DNA from: Rosa chinensis
Lineage: Eukaryota; Streptophyta; Magnoliopsida; Rosales; Rosaceae
Reading direction: 5' to 3'
Assembly (NCBI RefSeq): GCF_002994745.2
Contig: NC_037092.1
Coordinates: 17,661,501 to 17,725,500, forward strand
Length of the DNA: 64,000 bases
A program made the translations under genes and the position numbers. The notes beneath the pieces were generated by a model that saw nothing but the letters and a program-made list of their open reading frames with translations, searched no databases and had not been told where the DNA came from. Of the stretch, positions 11,900 through 21,362 are shown in pieces (within the stretch, counting starts at the first letter, position 1; each line of letters begins with the position of its first letter).

Positions 11900-12115
11900 T
11901 GTTTTAGGAAATCGATATTTGAGAGAAAATTGTTGTGTGTTCTCATTGATAATAGATGTCTCTTTATATAGAGGATTACAATGCATAGAATCTAAATTAT
12001 ACAAGGAAAGATAATCATACAATGAATGGATATCTCTAAGATATTCTCCAAGATTATCTCAAATTAAAACCTTATTATCACTAGGTCAAGTAACCTAGAG
12101 TTCGGGCCAGACACA
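11900..12115 (-). mobile_element. 5' LTR of the degenerate Copia element
   Basis: A 216-bp block begins TGTGTCTGG and ends CCTAAAACA on the minus strand, directly followed by the primer site. A TATA-like ctttatatagagg lies near 11962. No matching 3' LTR is present. Confidence 0.55.
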
Positions 12116-12402
12116 ATTTGGATTTACTTAAACAGATCCGTGTATTTTGAATTTTGCAATTTTGGTTCATAAATCAATATATAATATTGCAGTCTATGTC
12201 ATATTTTTGTTATATTGACATCAATTTGGATCCGGCTCCCCTAAAGTGAAAACGCACTAAAGTTTTGTAAAGTTCGTCAAATTTTGATTCTTCAAGTAAT
12301 CTAATGATTCGGAATGCCGCCACTTCATTAAAATTAGTATTTTAAGAATTTTAGCCAATTTGAGGTTAACAATGAGACTAACTTGCTGTTAACATCATCA
12401 GG

Positions 12403-12441
<39 letters not shown>

Positions 12442-12980
12442 TTTCCTATATGAGTTCGTGAACTGTGGGAATAAAAAACAATGCCAGCATCTGAATGTGA
12501 TGTATGATACAATCAGTTTTGGTTTTTTTATTGAAAAGAAAAATCCTTCACAATACAATTATACATGTATAAATCCCAGAACTCTCACTAAATTATTATC
12601 AAACTAATTTAGAATTATCATCTTCCATTTGACCATTCCTAACATTCTGTTCCACTCTCCAGCAAGTGAAAACTGATTGACCATCTCCAGAATTGATTCA
12701 GATTTAAAGAGGTTGTTGCTTTAGCATTTTTGAATAGAGTCTTAATGGGAGTCACAACTTAGTGTTCTTGACCAAGTCGCTTGCCTGTGATAAAAGTATA
12801 CAAGGGATCTTAGGGAATTAGACCTTTATCAAATGACACAAATGTTGAACGTTGTAAAAAGTAAAAACATGCATGTGGTCTATATTGTAAAATCAGAAAT
12901 AAGGGCTAATAAAAAAAATTGTCCCTCTCAAGAAATTATGTGCATTGACCAAGCAAAGGCTGTGATGCTTGATCATCTTC
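12116..12980. other. Intergenic DNA upstream of the cysteine protease gene
   Basis: No coding domain. It contains the TA microsatellite and the presumed distal promoter of the protease gene. Confidence 0.5.
12407..12439. repeat. TA microsatellite
   Basis: About sixteen TA units. Frames rich in Tyr-Ile across it are spurious. Confidence 0.9.
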
Positions 12981-12987
12981 TATATAA
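12981..12987 (+). promoter_or_regulatory. TATA box of the cysteine protease gene
   Basis: TATATAA lies about 140 bases before the ATG at 13121, a spacing compatible with a short 5' UTR. No other good TATA lies closer. Confidence 0.5.
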
Positions 12988-13120
12988 TCATGAACCCAAG
13001 ATGGCAATCATAGTATGCTTGGCTTTCCACAGCTAACTTGGCAATCTCTATTTTAGTTCCAAACCCATTGGTACGTAGCTATGCCTCTGATAACTATCAG
13101 TACTAATTAATTTGTCAAAA

Positions 13121-13486
13121 ATGGCTTTTGAAAAAATCCTTGTGATGATTGCCATATTCATCATCTTGGGGACCTTACTGACATCCCAAGCCACATCTCG
13201 CGCCTTGTACAAAGCTTCCATTGCTGAGAAACATGAGCAATGGATGGCCGAGTATGGGCGTGTCTACCCGGACAGCACAGAGAAGGAAAGACGTTTTGCC
13301 ATATTCAAGAAGAATGTAGAGTTTGTGGAGAAATTCAACAATGACAGGGAAAAGACGTACAAGTTAAGCGTCAATCAGTTCTCTGATATGACCAGTGAAG
13401 AATTCCGCAGACAACATACTGGATACAAAACTCCCGCCGGCTCCAGTTTAACATCCTCATCCGAAGATAAGTCCTTTACATACTGA
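13121..13486 (+). CDS. Truncated protease frame: signal peptide plus I29 prodomain, stop in LTR
   Basis: This is the part of exon 1 left of the insertion, 121 codons. ATG at 13121 starts MAFEKILV; the upstream TTG codon is not a start. Residues about 1-28 form a hydrophobic signal peptide ending near SQATSRA. Residues about 37-95 hold the prodomain with an ERFNIN-type helix (EKERRFAIFKKNVEFVEKFN) and the YKLSVNQFSDMT segment. The frame ends SFTY followed by TGA, and that TGA is the first three bases of the LTR. If transcribed, this would give a secreted I29 domain without a protease. I29 domains are inhibitors in the zymogen, and stand-alone I29-like inhibitors are known in insects and mammals. 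Whether this one is expressed or folds is unknown. Confidence 0.75.
   Translation: MAFEKILVMIAIFIILGTLLTSQATSRALYKASIAEKHEQWMAEYGRVYPDSTEKERRFAIFKKNVEFVEKFNNDREKTYKLSVNQFSDMTSEEFRRQHTGYKTPAGSSLTSSSEDKSFTY
13479..13483. other. Target-site duplication CATAC, left copy
   Basis: CATAC immediately precedes the TG of the left LTR. The identical copy lies at 22689-22693, directly after the CA of the right LTR. Five bases is the usual Copia duplication. Confidence 0.95.
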
Positions 13487-14809
13487 AGATCCTAGAAGGA
13501 GCCTAGAGGGGGGTGAATAGGCTCACAACCAATTTTTTTTCGTTCAAAACTTTCTCAGGGATTGCAACTGGGTGATCAATCCTGAGTGCTGATATTGAAC
13601 AGAATATATTGAACAATCAAGCAAACCAACTAAAGCATTAAAGAACACAGATTTTTGTTAACGCAGTAAACACCCTATCGAGGGAAAACATCTGCGTGGC
13701 CTTTAACTCTTGAAAGACCAAAACCAATTCACTATGAAACCAAATTACAAGATTACAACACAGTGATTGCACTGAACTCGGCAACCATTCTAGACTGACT
13801 CACTAGACTGTTTGTACTTAACTCTTGCTAATTGTTTACACAAGTGAACAACTCAGAAATCTCAGCTATGAAACAAGCTATGAACGCAGCAAGTTCTTCT
13901 TGGAGATTTCACCTTTGAAGTTTGCAATACCCAAATGACCTCATGGGATGCAAGATATGATATGTATGAATGATTGAATGGTTTGTTGTTTTTCAAATTG
14001 TTTTCAACATGGAACAAGACACTTTGAAAAACAGAAAACCAAAGAGATAGAACTTTAAACAACAAAGGGATTGAAAACCCAAATATTTTCAATGCTTGAG
14101 AATGAACAGAGAACCCATATATATATAGGAGGAAGAGAAAGCACAGTTCACTCAAAGAACCCTTAAACTCAATTGGAGATGGTAAACTCATACCCATAAT
14201 TTCAGATTGCCCATGTAAACCCATGCTCCTAATTTCAATTGGGAATACCAATTCAAGAAACCAAAACACTCAAGCTCCATAATCAAAACTGACATAGGAA
14301 TGGAACCCATGAAAAACCATTGGGTTTGAGAAAGAGATGCCATGCATGAGCTTACTTGAGCCATGGGAAGAAGGGTCTTCTTTTGAACTGCAAGGTTGAA
14401 GCTTGATCTTGGACAAGACAACAAGATGAGATGGGATGAGGAAGCACGACAATAAGGCAGCAAAGCAGCAAACTGATGAGGTAGCAAGTTCCAATTGAAC
14501 TAGTCTTCAAACTTTGCCTTTGGCTTTCGACAGCAAGGTAGCCACACACAAGAGAAGAGGAAGTAATTAAGTTGCAATTTCTCTATCAAGCTAAAGTGGG
14601 GAAGCTGCCAGCAAACTGATCTTCAAGTCTTCACGTGGGTCTTTGACAGCAAGATAAGAAGAGGCAAGTTGCAATCATGCTAAGATGGGGAAGCTGACAG
14701 CAAGGCAACCACAACAATTGTAATTAAACAATTATGGGCTTGGGCTGCAACCTTGGGCTTCTTAATGAGTAGAGTTTTGTGAAGAAGGAATGCCAACACT
14801 ATACTAACA
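13484..14809 (-). repeat. 3' LTR of the Sirevirus-type element
   Basis: 1326 bp, TG...CA ends on the plus strand as written. Sequence matches the right LTR throughout except one base. Open frames inside it (such as 13862-14269) occur in identical form in both LTRs and have no recognised domain; I treat them as chance. Confidence 0.95.
14117..14127 (-). promoter_or_regulatory. TATA-like box in the 3' LTR
   Basis: ATATATATATA in a CCTCC...GGG context. In the 3' LTR the same promoter would read outward on the minus strand, antisense to the protease exon and across its promoter. Confidence 0.45.
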
Positions 14810-14822
14810 ATCTCCCCCTTTG
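14810..14822 (-). other. Polypurine tract adjoining the 3' LTR
   Basis: Minus-strand CCAAAGGGGGAGAT touches the first base of the 3' LTR, the expected plus-strand primer. Confidence 0.85.
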
Positions 14823-16218
14823 GCATTCCTAAACAAAACACTACTTTGCAACACAATACTAGCCTAATACTTAGACAGCAGCTGCAAAACAAACCTGAAA
14901 CAATTGCACAAGAAATACCAAGTGAAGCATGGGCAATTAAGGCACAAGAAAAACAATGCAGCCAAGCAAAGCATTTTAAGATCACATGAAGCATTAGCAA
15001 TAAGGAACAGCCACAAAGGCACCTAATACTTCTCCCCCTTTTTGTCTAGGAATGACAAAGGGAAAATGCTATCAACAAGAACAGAAAACATCCTTTCAAG
15101 AGTACAAAATCTGCAGAAAAATGCAAATGGCCAACTTGGATAACATTTTTGAAATAACAACCTTCAATTTTGAAGAACACAAGGAAGACCACATGTATCA
15201 ATGAATACTCCCCCTCAATATATGCAGCGGATTATTGAGAATTTTAAAAATGCAAGCAAGCAAGGATGAAGGACATAGTCAATCCTAGATTTATCTTGAA
15301 AAGCCAGGCAAAGAGCCACAGAGGATTGCAGAGCACATTTGAATCCCACCAGATCCCACAAAGAAACTCAAGACAATTTGACAGTTCCTTTTTGTAAACA
15401 CAACTCAAAGATGACTTGTAGCATTTCATGATTCTTGAATTTTTTGAGAAACTTGAGCTAAACCATCCAAGGGATAAGAATTGATACATTAGAGATTACA
15501 AAGGAATGAGATGAAGTCCTATTTTTTCATTGTTCCTTATCTCTCCAGATTTTTTTTTATTTTTTATTTTATTTAGCTCATAATCATTGGCTTTGTTAAG
15601 CTTGAGCTTTCCGAAGTAAACCATATTTTTGACCCATGTAACAAGTCTTATGTCAATGGCTCTCAAACCAGTTGGTTTTAAGGCATTAAGTGTAACAAGG
15701 ACACTCCTAAGGACATATCAACTCGAGTCAAAAAGAGGATATCAAACAAGAAAATACCACCGGGGTGACCAAACCATTCCCTTTTCTTCCCAATCCTCAT
15801 ATCGTTCACCACGATCGAGGCCCGTTTACTTTGGGAATAGCCTGGCCAAGCTTCTCTAAATATTTTCACGAAGAAGCATAAACTACTCATCTCAACCCAT
15901 CATAAAAACTTAGCACAATATAAAACCCCACAAGAGATTTAGATGCAAGAGTTTAAGATAATAGAGTTTTCAAACAAAAAAGAGCAGTGAACAATAGAAA
16001 GCTGATGCAAAGAGTCTTGAGAACCTTGAGTAACCAAGGAAGAAGAAATTATGAACACACTACCCTCTGATCTTAGATCAAGACATGATCAGTATTTTCC
16101 AGGATTGAAACAATGCATGCAATCCCCAAAGGAAATAAACCACTTATTTTTCACAACCTACACTAAATGCATCACACATAATATATAACAAACAGCCTGT
16201 ATATATGAGTGAGAATAT
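14823..16218 (-). other. Non-coding gap between pol and 3' LTR of the Sirevirus
   Basis: About 1.4 kb where some Sireviruses carry an env-like frame. Only short unsupported frames are seen here (for example 15244-15489), so no env-like gene is called. It holds the extra polypurine tracts. Confidence 0.6.
15030..15048 (-). other. Second polypurine tract
   Basis: Minus-strand GACAAAAAGGGGGAGAAG about 220 bases before the LTR. Repeated tracts of this form are a hallmark of Sireviruses. A weaker third one lies at 15206-15216. Confidence 0.75.
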
Positions 16219-19200
16219 TCAAACAGTAGAGCACACTCCAATAGACTTCCTAAGAGACTCAAAACGAAGGTTGTCTAAAGGTTTTGTAAACAAATCAGCC
16301 AATTGATTTTCAGTGGGAATAAATTCCAGCTCAAGGATATTTGCATCAACAAGATCACGAATGAAATGATATCGAATATCAATATGCTTTGTGCGTGAGT
16401 GCTGAACAGGATTCTTAGAGATGTTAATGGCACTAGTGTTGTCACAAAAGATTGACAACTTACCTTGAGGGAAACCATAGTCGTTCAACATTTGTTTCAT
16501 CCATAACATTTGGGTGCAACAACTACCAGCTGCAATGTACTCGGCTTCGGCAGTTGAGAGAGACACACAGTTTTGCTTCTTGCTATGCCATGAAACAAGA
16601 TTGTTTCCCACAAAGAAACATCCACCCGAGGTGCTTCTTCGATCATCCACATTTCCTGCCCAATCCGAGTGAGTATAACCTGCAATCTCAACATTGGAAT
16701 CAAAGGTGTACACCACCCCATAGTTAGAAGTTCCAGAAACATATCTAATGATGCGTTTAACAGCCTTTAGATGTGATTCCTTAGGATTAGCTTGATATCT
16801 AGCACAAACACCAACACTAAAAGAAATATCGGGTCTGCTAGCAGTAAGGTACAACAAGCTTCCTATCATGCTTCTATACAAGGTTTGATCAACACTAATT
16901 CCAGTCAAATCCACATCAAGTTTTGAACTAGTTCCCATGGGATTTCGGACAGCAGTAGCAGCATCCAAACCAAACTTTTTCACAAGGTCATTGGCATATT
17001 TGGTTTGAGAGATGTAGAGACCATCACTCCTTTGTTGGACTTGCAGACCAAGAAAATAATTTAATTTGCCACACAAACTCATTTCAAACTCATTTTTCAT
17101 GATATTAGTGAATTCTTCAATCAATGAATCTGAAGTTGAACCAAAAACAATGTCATCCACATAGACTTGAGCAAGAATTAAATGATGAGAAGTTCTTTTT
17201 ACAAACAAAGTTTTGTCAATTGAACCTCTAACATAGCCTTTATCCAAAAGATGAGAGGAAAGTCTCTCATACCAAGCTCTAGGGGCTTGTTTCAGCCCAT
17301 AGAGAGCTTTCTTAAGTCTATACACATGGTCGGGATGGATAGGATCTATGAATCCTGCAGGTTGTTCAACATAGACTTCCTCTTGAAGAACACCATTTAA
17401 AAACGCACTTTTCACATCCATTTGATAAAGAGTAAACCTCAAATGACATGCAATGGCAAAGAGAAGACGAACAGATTCAAGCCTTGCAACGGGGGCAAAG
17501 GTTTCATCAAAATCAAGACCTTCAACTTGAGAATACCCTTGAGCAACAAGCCTTGCTTTGTTGCGGGTAATCTGACCCTTTTCATCAGATTTGTTTTTGA
17601 AAATCCATTTTGTTCCAATGACATTTGAAGAGTCCGGTCTAGGAACCAAATACCACACATCATTTCTAGCAAATTGACTCAATTCATCTTGCATGGCATT
17701 TATCCAATTAACATCACACAAAGCCTCTTTAGCATTTTTAGGTTCTATAACAGAAACAAAACCATAAAATGTAATGATGCTAATATCTTCTTGATGCTTT
17801 GCAATGAAGCATGAAAGAATAGAGAGATTGCTTACAACCCTTTTTGCTTGTCTCCTTGTTTTCAAACCATCATTCACATCACCAATGATGTCAGAGGAGG
17901 AATGATCCTTATGCACTTGCTGCTGTCCAGTTCTGTAAACAGGCTGGATTGTAGAGGTATCATCAATCCCCTCTGAAACTTCCTCATCTTCTTGGCCTTC
18001 AGCAGCAGCATCATCATCATTTTCTCTCTCGAAAAGTACCTGATCAAAACTTATACAAGGAGCATGTGAGAGCACAATTGAGTCATCAATAGAGACATTA
18101 ATGGTTTCCATCACAGAACAAGTTCTCTTGTTATAAACCCTATAAGCTCTACTATTCAATGAATAACCAAGAAAGACTCCTTTGTCACTTTTAGCATCAA
18201 ATTTGGCAAGATATTCTCTATCCCTATAGATGTAACAAGGGCTGCCAAACACTCTCAAATGGCTCACATTTGGTTTCTTTCCTTTCAAAATCTCATAAGG
18301 AGTTTTTTCAGTTCCCGATCTAAAGATGACTCTATTGATGGTATAGCAAGCATTGCTAATTGCTTCTGCCCAAAAAGTATGAGCAAGACCAGCAGAGTTT
18401 AACAAAACTCTTCCCAATTCAATTAAAACCCTATTTTTCCTTTCCACAACACCATTTTGTTGAGGAGTTATAGGAGCCGAGAACTCATGCTTAATTCCCA
18501 TATCATTACAAAACTCATCAAATGAAGCATTTTCAAATTCAGTTCCATGATCAGTTCTAAGTCTTACAATGCATTTATTTGAAGAGTATTGCTCATTTGA
18601 AATCATTTTGCACAAGTTTTGAAAGTTGTCAAAAGCATCAGATTTTTCACTCAAAAATTTCACCCAAGTGAACCTAGAAAAATCATCGACTAGAACAAGT
18701 AAGTACTTCTTACCACCTAAGCTTTTGGTTTGAACAGGTCCAACCAGATCCATATGCATTAAATCCAAAGGTTGTGAAGTAGACATAGAATTAATGACCC
18801 TATGTGAGGAACGAGTTTGCTTACCAAGCTTGCAACCCTCACACATACCGATTGGTTTCCCACTCAATTTGGGCAAACCCCTTACCCCTTCTTTGGTGGA
18901 GAGCTTCACCAAGTCTTGGTAGTTCACATGGCAGAGCCGTCTATGCCAAAGATTTAGAGTATCATCAGTCGAGGAGGAACTAAGACAAATCTGAGAAGAA
19001 ACAGAATCATTAGCATTGACACAATAACAATGATCTTTGGACCGTAGTCCACCCATAACACTCTTACCCTTACCATCAAGAACAAGACATCTCAGCTTAT
19101 TGAATCTAACCTCTTCAAAGTCATCACTCAATTGACTCACACTAATAAGATTAGCTTGGAGCCCTTCAACATACAACACATTTTTTAAATTTGGGATACC

Positions 19201-21306
19201 AGGAGCAGTTACAATCCCTTTTCCCACAACCTTTGCTTTCTTTCCATCACCAAAAGTGACAGAACCACTGATAGCCTCATCATAGAAGGATGAGAACCAG
19301 TTTTTATCACCTGTCATGTGCCTAGAGCACCCACTATCCAAATACCAAGTATCAGCTTTTCTAGATGATAGAGCCGTAAGAGCAACCAAACAAGTAGCAA
19401 TGGAGTCATTTTCTTCAACATGTGAGAAACATAAAGAGGATAGAAGACACATTTCATAAGGTTCAGAATCAGTTCCACAAATGTCAAAGGGTTTAAAATC
19501 AGTAGAAGCAAGTGGATGAAATGACTTATTTTTCTTTGCCCAAACAACATTTTCTTTTCTCGGGATTGCAACAAGTTTAGCAATCCTACCAAATTCTTTC
19601 AAAGATTTTTCCAGAGTTGACTGTAAAGAAAGAAGCAGAGAGTTTTCATGAGACCTTGTAGACTTTTGAGGACTATTTCTGAGTTTATGACACCTTGGTC
19701 TAATGTGTCCAGTAATACCACAATGGTGACAAATAGGAATGAATTTTTTGGATGACTTAGGGACATTTTCTTTAGGCAGCAACCTACTTTTCACAAAAAT
19801 AGTTGGCTTCTTAGAGGAGCTTTCTCCAGAATGAAAACCAAGACCCTTTTTGTCCCTATCAACTTTGCCCATTCCAATCATTTTAGAAACTTTATCAGAT
19901 CCAATTGAAAATTTTGAAAACTTTTCTTGAGAATCATGTAAGGATTTTTCAAGAGAGATTTTTTCAGAAGTTAAAGAATTGACTAACCTGATTTGAGCAT
20001 TCAAGTTCTCTTGCAGAGTCTCCACTTGACTTACCAATGCATTTCTTTCAATTTCCCACTTCTTCTTGCAGGATTGCAACTTCTCAGCTATCCCAGATTT
20101 TTCTTTTTCACAAACAGCAAGTTGATCCTTCAATTCCTCAGTCTTTCCAATCATTATTTTTGAGGCCTTGTACAGTTGCTGGAACTTGTTAGAGGCTACC
20201 TCCTCGGAGTGCTCATCATCATTAGATTCATCTGAGGACTCATTTTGGGTGGTACCAACAAGAGCAACATTTTCCTCTTCATGGTCGGACTGAGTTTCAG
20301 ATTCACTATCACTCCAAGAGGTTTTAAAAGCTCTATTTGATTGAGACTTATATTTCTTGTTTGCACAATCAGCAGCAAGATGACCATATCCTTGACACTC
20401 AAAACATTTTGGTTTTTCACTGAAAAACTTCTTTTGAAAAGGCTTGGAAGACTTTGAGTATTTGTCATTAGAAGCATCATCGATTTGATTTCTTTTGGAA
20501 GAAGTGGAACCAGAAAAATTTTTAGAAGAGAATGGCCTTCCGGATTTAAGAAATTTTTTGAACTGTTTTGTGAGAAGAGCAAATTCATCTAGATTAAAAT
20601 CAGAAGGGTCTTCTTCTTTTTTCAAAGTGCTTAAAGCAATTGATTTTTCTTTCTTACCCTTTCTCCTTTTTGACTCAAAGGTTTTCAAATTTCCTACAAG
20701 CTCATCTAATGAGTATGAATCAAGATCTTGAGCTTCCTCAATGGCAATTTGCTTAGCCTCAAAACTAGGAGGAAGAGCTCGAAGAAACTTTTTCACAATT
20801 CTATGCTCTAAAATAGGATCACCCAACCCATGACATTGATTGGTAATATTGATGAGGCGACTATGGAAGTCATCAACAGATTCATCCTCTCTCATAGTCA
20901 TTTCTTCAAATTCAAGCACAAGGCTTTGAAGTTTTTGTGCCTTCACCTTTTTGTTACCCTCATGAGTGGTTTGAAGTAATTCCCAAGAAGCTTTAGCAGT
21001 TGGACAATTTGTAATTCTTTTTCTTTCCTTATCCGACAAGGCAGCGAAAAGGCTATAGCGAGCTTTAGTATCACATTTGTGATCAAATTGCTCAGCAACA
21101 GTCCACTCACCTCTTGGTTTAGGAATAGGATTTGAAGTTTCAGTTTCCTTTTTAGTTGGTTCTATCCAACCCTTCTCTATAATGTTCCACAACTTATCCT
21201 CTTGAGATTGCAGGAAAGCCATCATCATTACTTTCCATTGAGAATAATCTTTCCCATCAAAATATGGAGGAGAGTTAATGGAACTAGAGACTCTATCACG
21301 GTCCAT
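16219..21306 (-). CDS. Gag-Pol polyprotein of the Sirevirus-type element
   Basis: The start is ATG at 21306 (MDRDRVSSSIN); the GTG seven codons earlier is ignored. The frame of 1695 aa has no internal stop. Order by approximate residue: gag (FDGKDYSQWKVMM, 20-300), zinc knuckle CFECQGYGHLAADC (about 300), coiled-coil region (380-480), second knuckle CHHCGITGHIRPRC (about 525), aspartic protease with DSG (about 655), GAG-pre-integrase LWHRRLCHV (about 785), integrase core with HMDLVGP, TDHGTEFENAS and the PQQNGVVERKNR block (830-1000), reverse transcriptase with DVKSAFLNG and YVDD (1200-1440), RNase H with SDWAGNVDDRRSTSG and STAEAEY (1545-1690). The order integrase before RT is diagnostic for Copia. 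Two zinc knuckles and the long coiled-coil gag suit Sireviruses. The frame looks competent. Confidence 0.95.
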   Translation of the reverse strand: MDRDRVSSSINSPPYFDGKDYSQWKVMMMAFLQSQEDKLWNIIEKGWIEPTKKETETSNPIPKPRGEWTVAEQFDHKCDTKARYSLFAALSDKERKRITNCPTAKASWELLQTTHEGNKKVKAQKLQSLVLEFEEMTMREDESVDDFHSRLINITNQCHGLGDPILEHRIVKKFLRALPPSFEAKQIAIEEAQDLDSYSLDELVGNLKTFESKRRKGKKEKSIALSTLKKEEDPSDFNLDEFALLTKQFKKFLKSGRPFSSKNFSGSTSSKRNQIDDASNDKYSKSSKPFQKKFFSEKPKCFECQGYGHLAADCANKKYKSQSNRAFKTSWSDSESETQSDHEEENVALVGTTQNESSDESNDDEHSEEVASNKFQQLYKASKIMIGKTEELKDQLAVCEKEKSGIAEKLQSCKKKWEIERNALVSQVETLQENLNAQIRLVNSLTSEKISLEKSLHDSQEKFSKFSIGSDKVSKMIGMGKVDRDKKGLGFHSGESSSKKPTIFVKSRLLPKENVPKSSKKFIPICHHCGITGHIRPRCHKLRNSPQKSTRSHENSLLLSLQSTLEKSLKEFGRIAKLVAIPRKENVVWAKKNKSFHPLASTDFKPFDICGTDSEPYEMCLLSSLCFSHVEENDSIATCLVALTALSSRKADTWYLDSGCSRHMTGDKNWFSSFYDEAISGSVTFGDGKKAKVVGKGIVTAPGIPNLKNVLYVEGLQANLISVSQLSDDFEEVRFNKLRCLVLDGKGKSVMGGLRSKDHCYCVNANDSVSSQICLSSSSTDDTLNLWHRRLCHVNYQDLVKLSTKEGVRGLPKLSGKPIGMCEGCKLGKQTRSSHRVINSMSTSQPLDLMHMDLVGPVQTKSLGGKKYLLVLVDDFSRFTWVKFLSEKSDAFDNFQNLCKMISNEQYSSNKCIVRLRTDHGTEFENASFDEFCNDMGIKHEFSAPITPQQNGVVERKNRVLIELGRVLLNSAGLAHTFWAEAISNACYTINRVIFRSGTEKTPYEILKGKKPNVSHLRVFGSPCYIYRDREYLAKFDAKSDKGVFLGYSLNSRAYRVYNKRTCSVMETINVSIDDSIVLSHAPCISFDQVLFERENDDDAAAEGQEDEEVSEGIDDTSTIQPVYRTGQQQVHKDHSSSDIIGDVNDGLKTRRQAKRVVSNLSILSCFIAKHQEDISIITFYGFVSVIEPKNAKEALCDVNWINAMQDELSQFARNDVWYLVPRPDSSNVIGTKWIFKNKSDEKGQITRNKARLVAQGYSQVEGLDFDETFAPVARLESVRLLFAIACHLRFTLYQMDVKSAFLNGVLQEEVYVEQPAGFIDPIHPDHVYRLKKALYGLKQAPRAWYERLSSHLLDKGYVRGSIDKTLFVKRTSHHLILAQVYVDDIVFGSTSDSLIEEFTNIMKNEFEMSLCGKLNYFLGLQVQQRSDGLYISQTKYANDLVKKFGLDAATAVRNPMGTSSKLDVDLTGISVDQTLYRSMIGSLLYLTASRPDISFSVGVCARYQANPKESHLKAVKRIIRYVSGTSNYGVVYTFDSNVEIAGYTHSDWAGNVDDRRSTSGGCFFVGNNLVSWHSKKQNCVSLSTAEAEYIAAGSCCTQMLWMKQMLNDYGFPQGKLSIFCDNTSAINISKNPVQHSRTKHIDIRYHFIRDLVDANILELEFIPTENQLADLFTKPLDNLRFESLRKSIGVCSTV

Positions 21307-21348
21307 TCTAGGAGTCCAGAGGAACACACTAACACAGGTTAGTGACCC

Positions 21349-21360
21349 GCTCTGATACCA
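21349..21360 (-). other. Primer-binding site, TGGTATCAGAGC
   Basis: Minus-strand TGGTATCAGAGC lies two bases after the end of the 5' LTR. It is complementary to the 3' end of plant initiator tRNA-Met, the usual Copia primer. Confidence 0.9.
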
Positions 21361-21362
21361 AT

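Larger units (their letters stand above)
9650..12115 (-). mobile_element. Degenerate Copia-type element, 5' part
   Basis: Minus-strand order: 5' LTR (11900-12115), primer site complement (11886-11897), a long low-complexity leader (10740-11885), then gag (10719-9793). Protease, integrase and RT are absent, and the element loses similarity to its relatives near 9650. The leader contains a repeated phrase (gagcgtaatcgctt and variants, about 10785-10880). The closest relatives in the window are the fragment at 45264-46858 and, more distantly, the element at 55724. It ends about 1 kb upstream of the cysteine protease gene. Confidence 0.75.

Noticed and set aside
13862..14269. 135-codon frame found twice (also at 21741-22148)
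   Set aside because: It lies wholly inside the two LTRs; the duplication is that of the LTR and there is no domain.
14823..16218. env-like gene of the Sirevirus
   Set aside because: Only short frames without signal peptide or membrane segment; nothing supports an env-like protein.
20495..20731. Plus-strand frames opposite gag-pol
   Set aside because: Antisense shadows of the long Sirevirus polyprotein.
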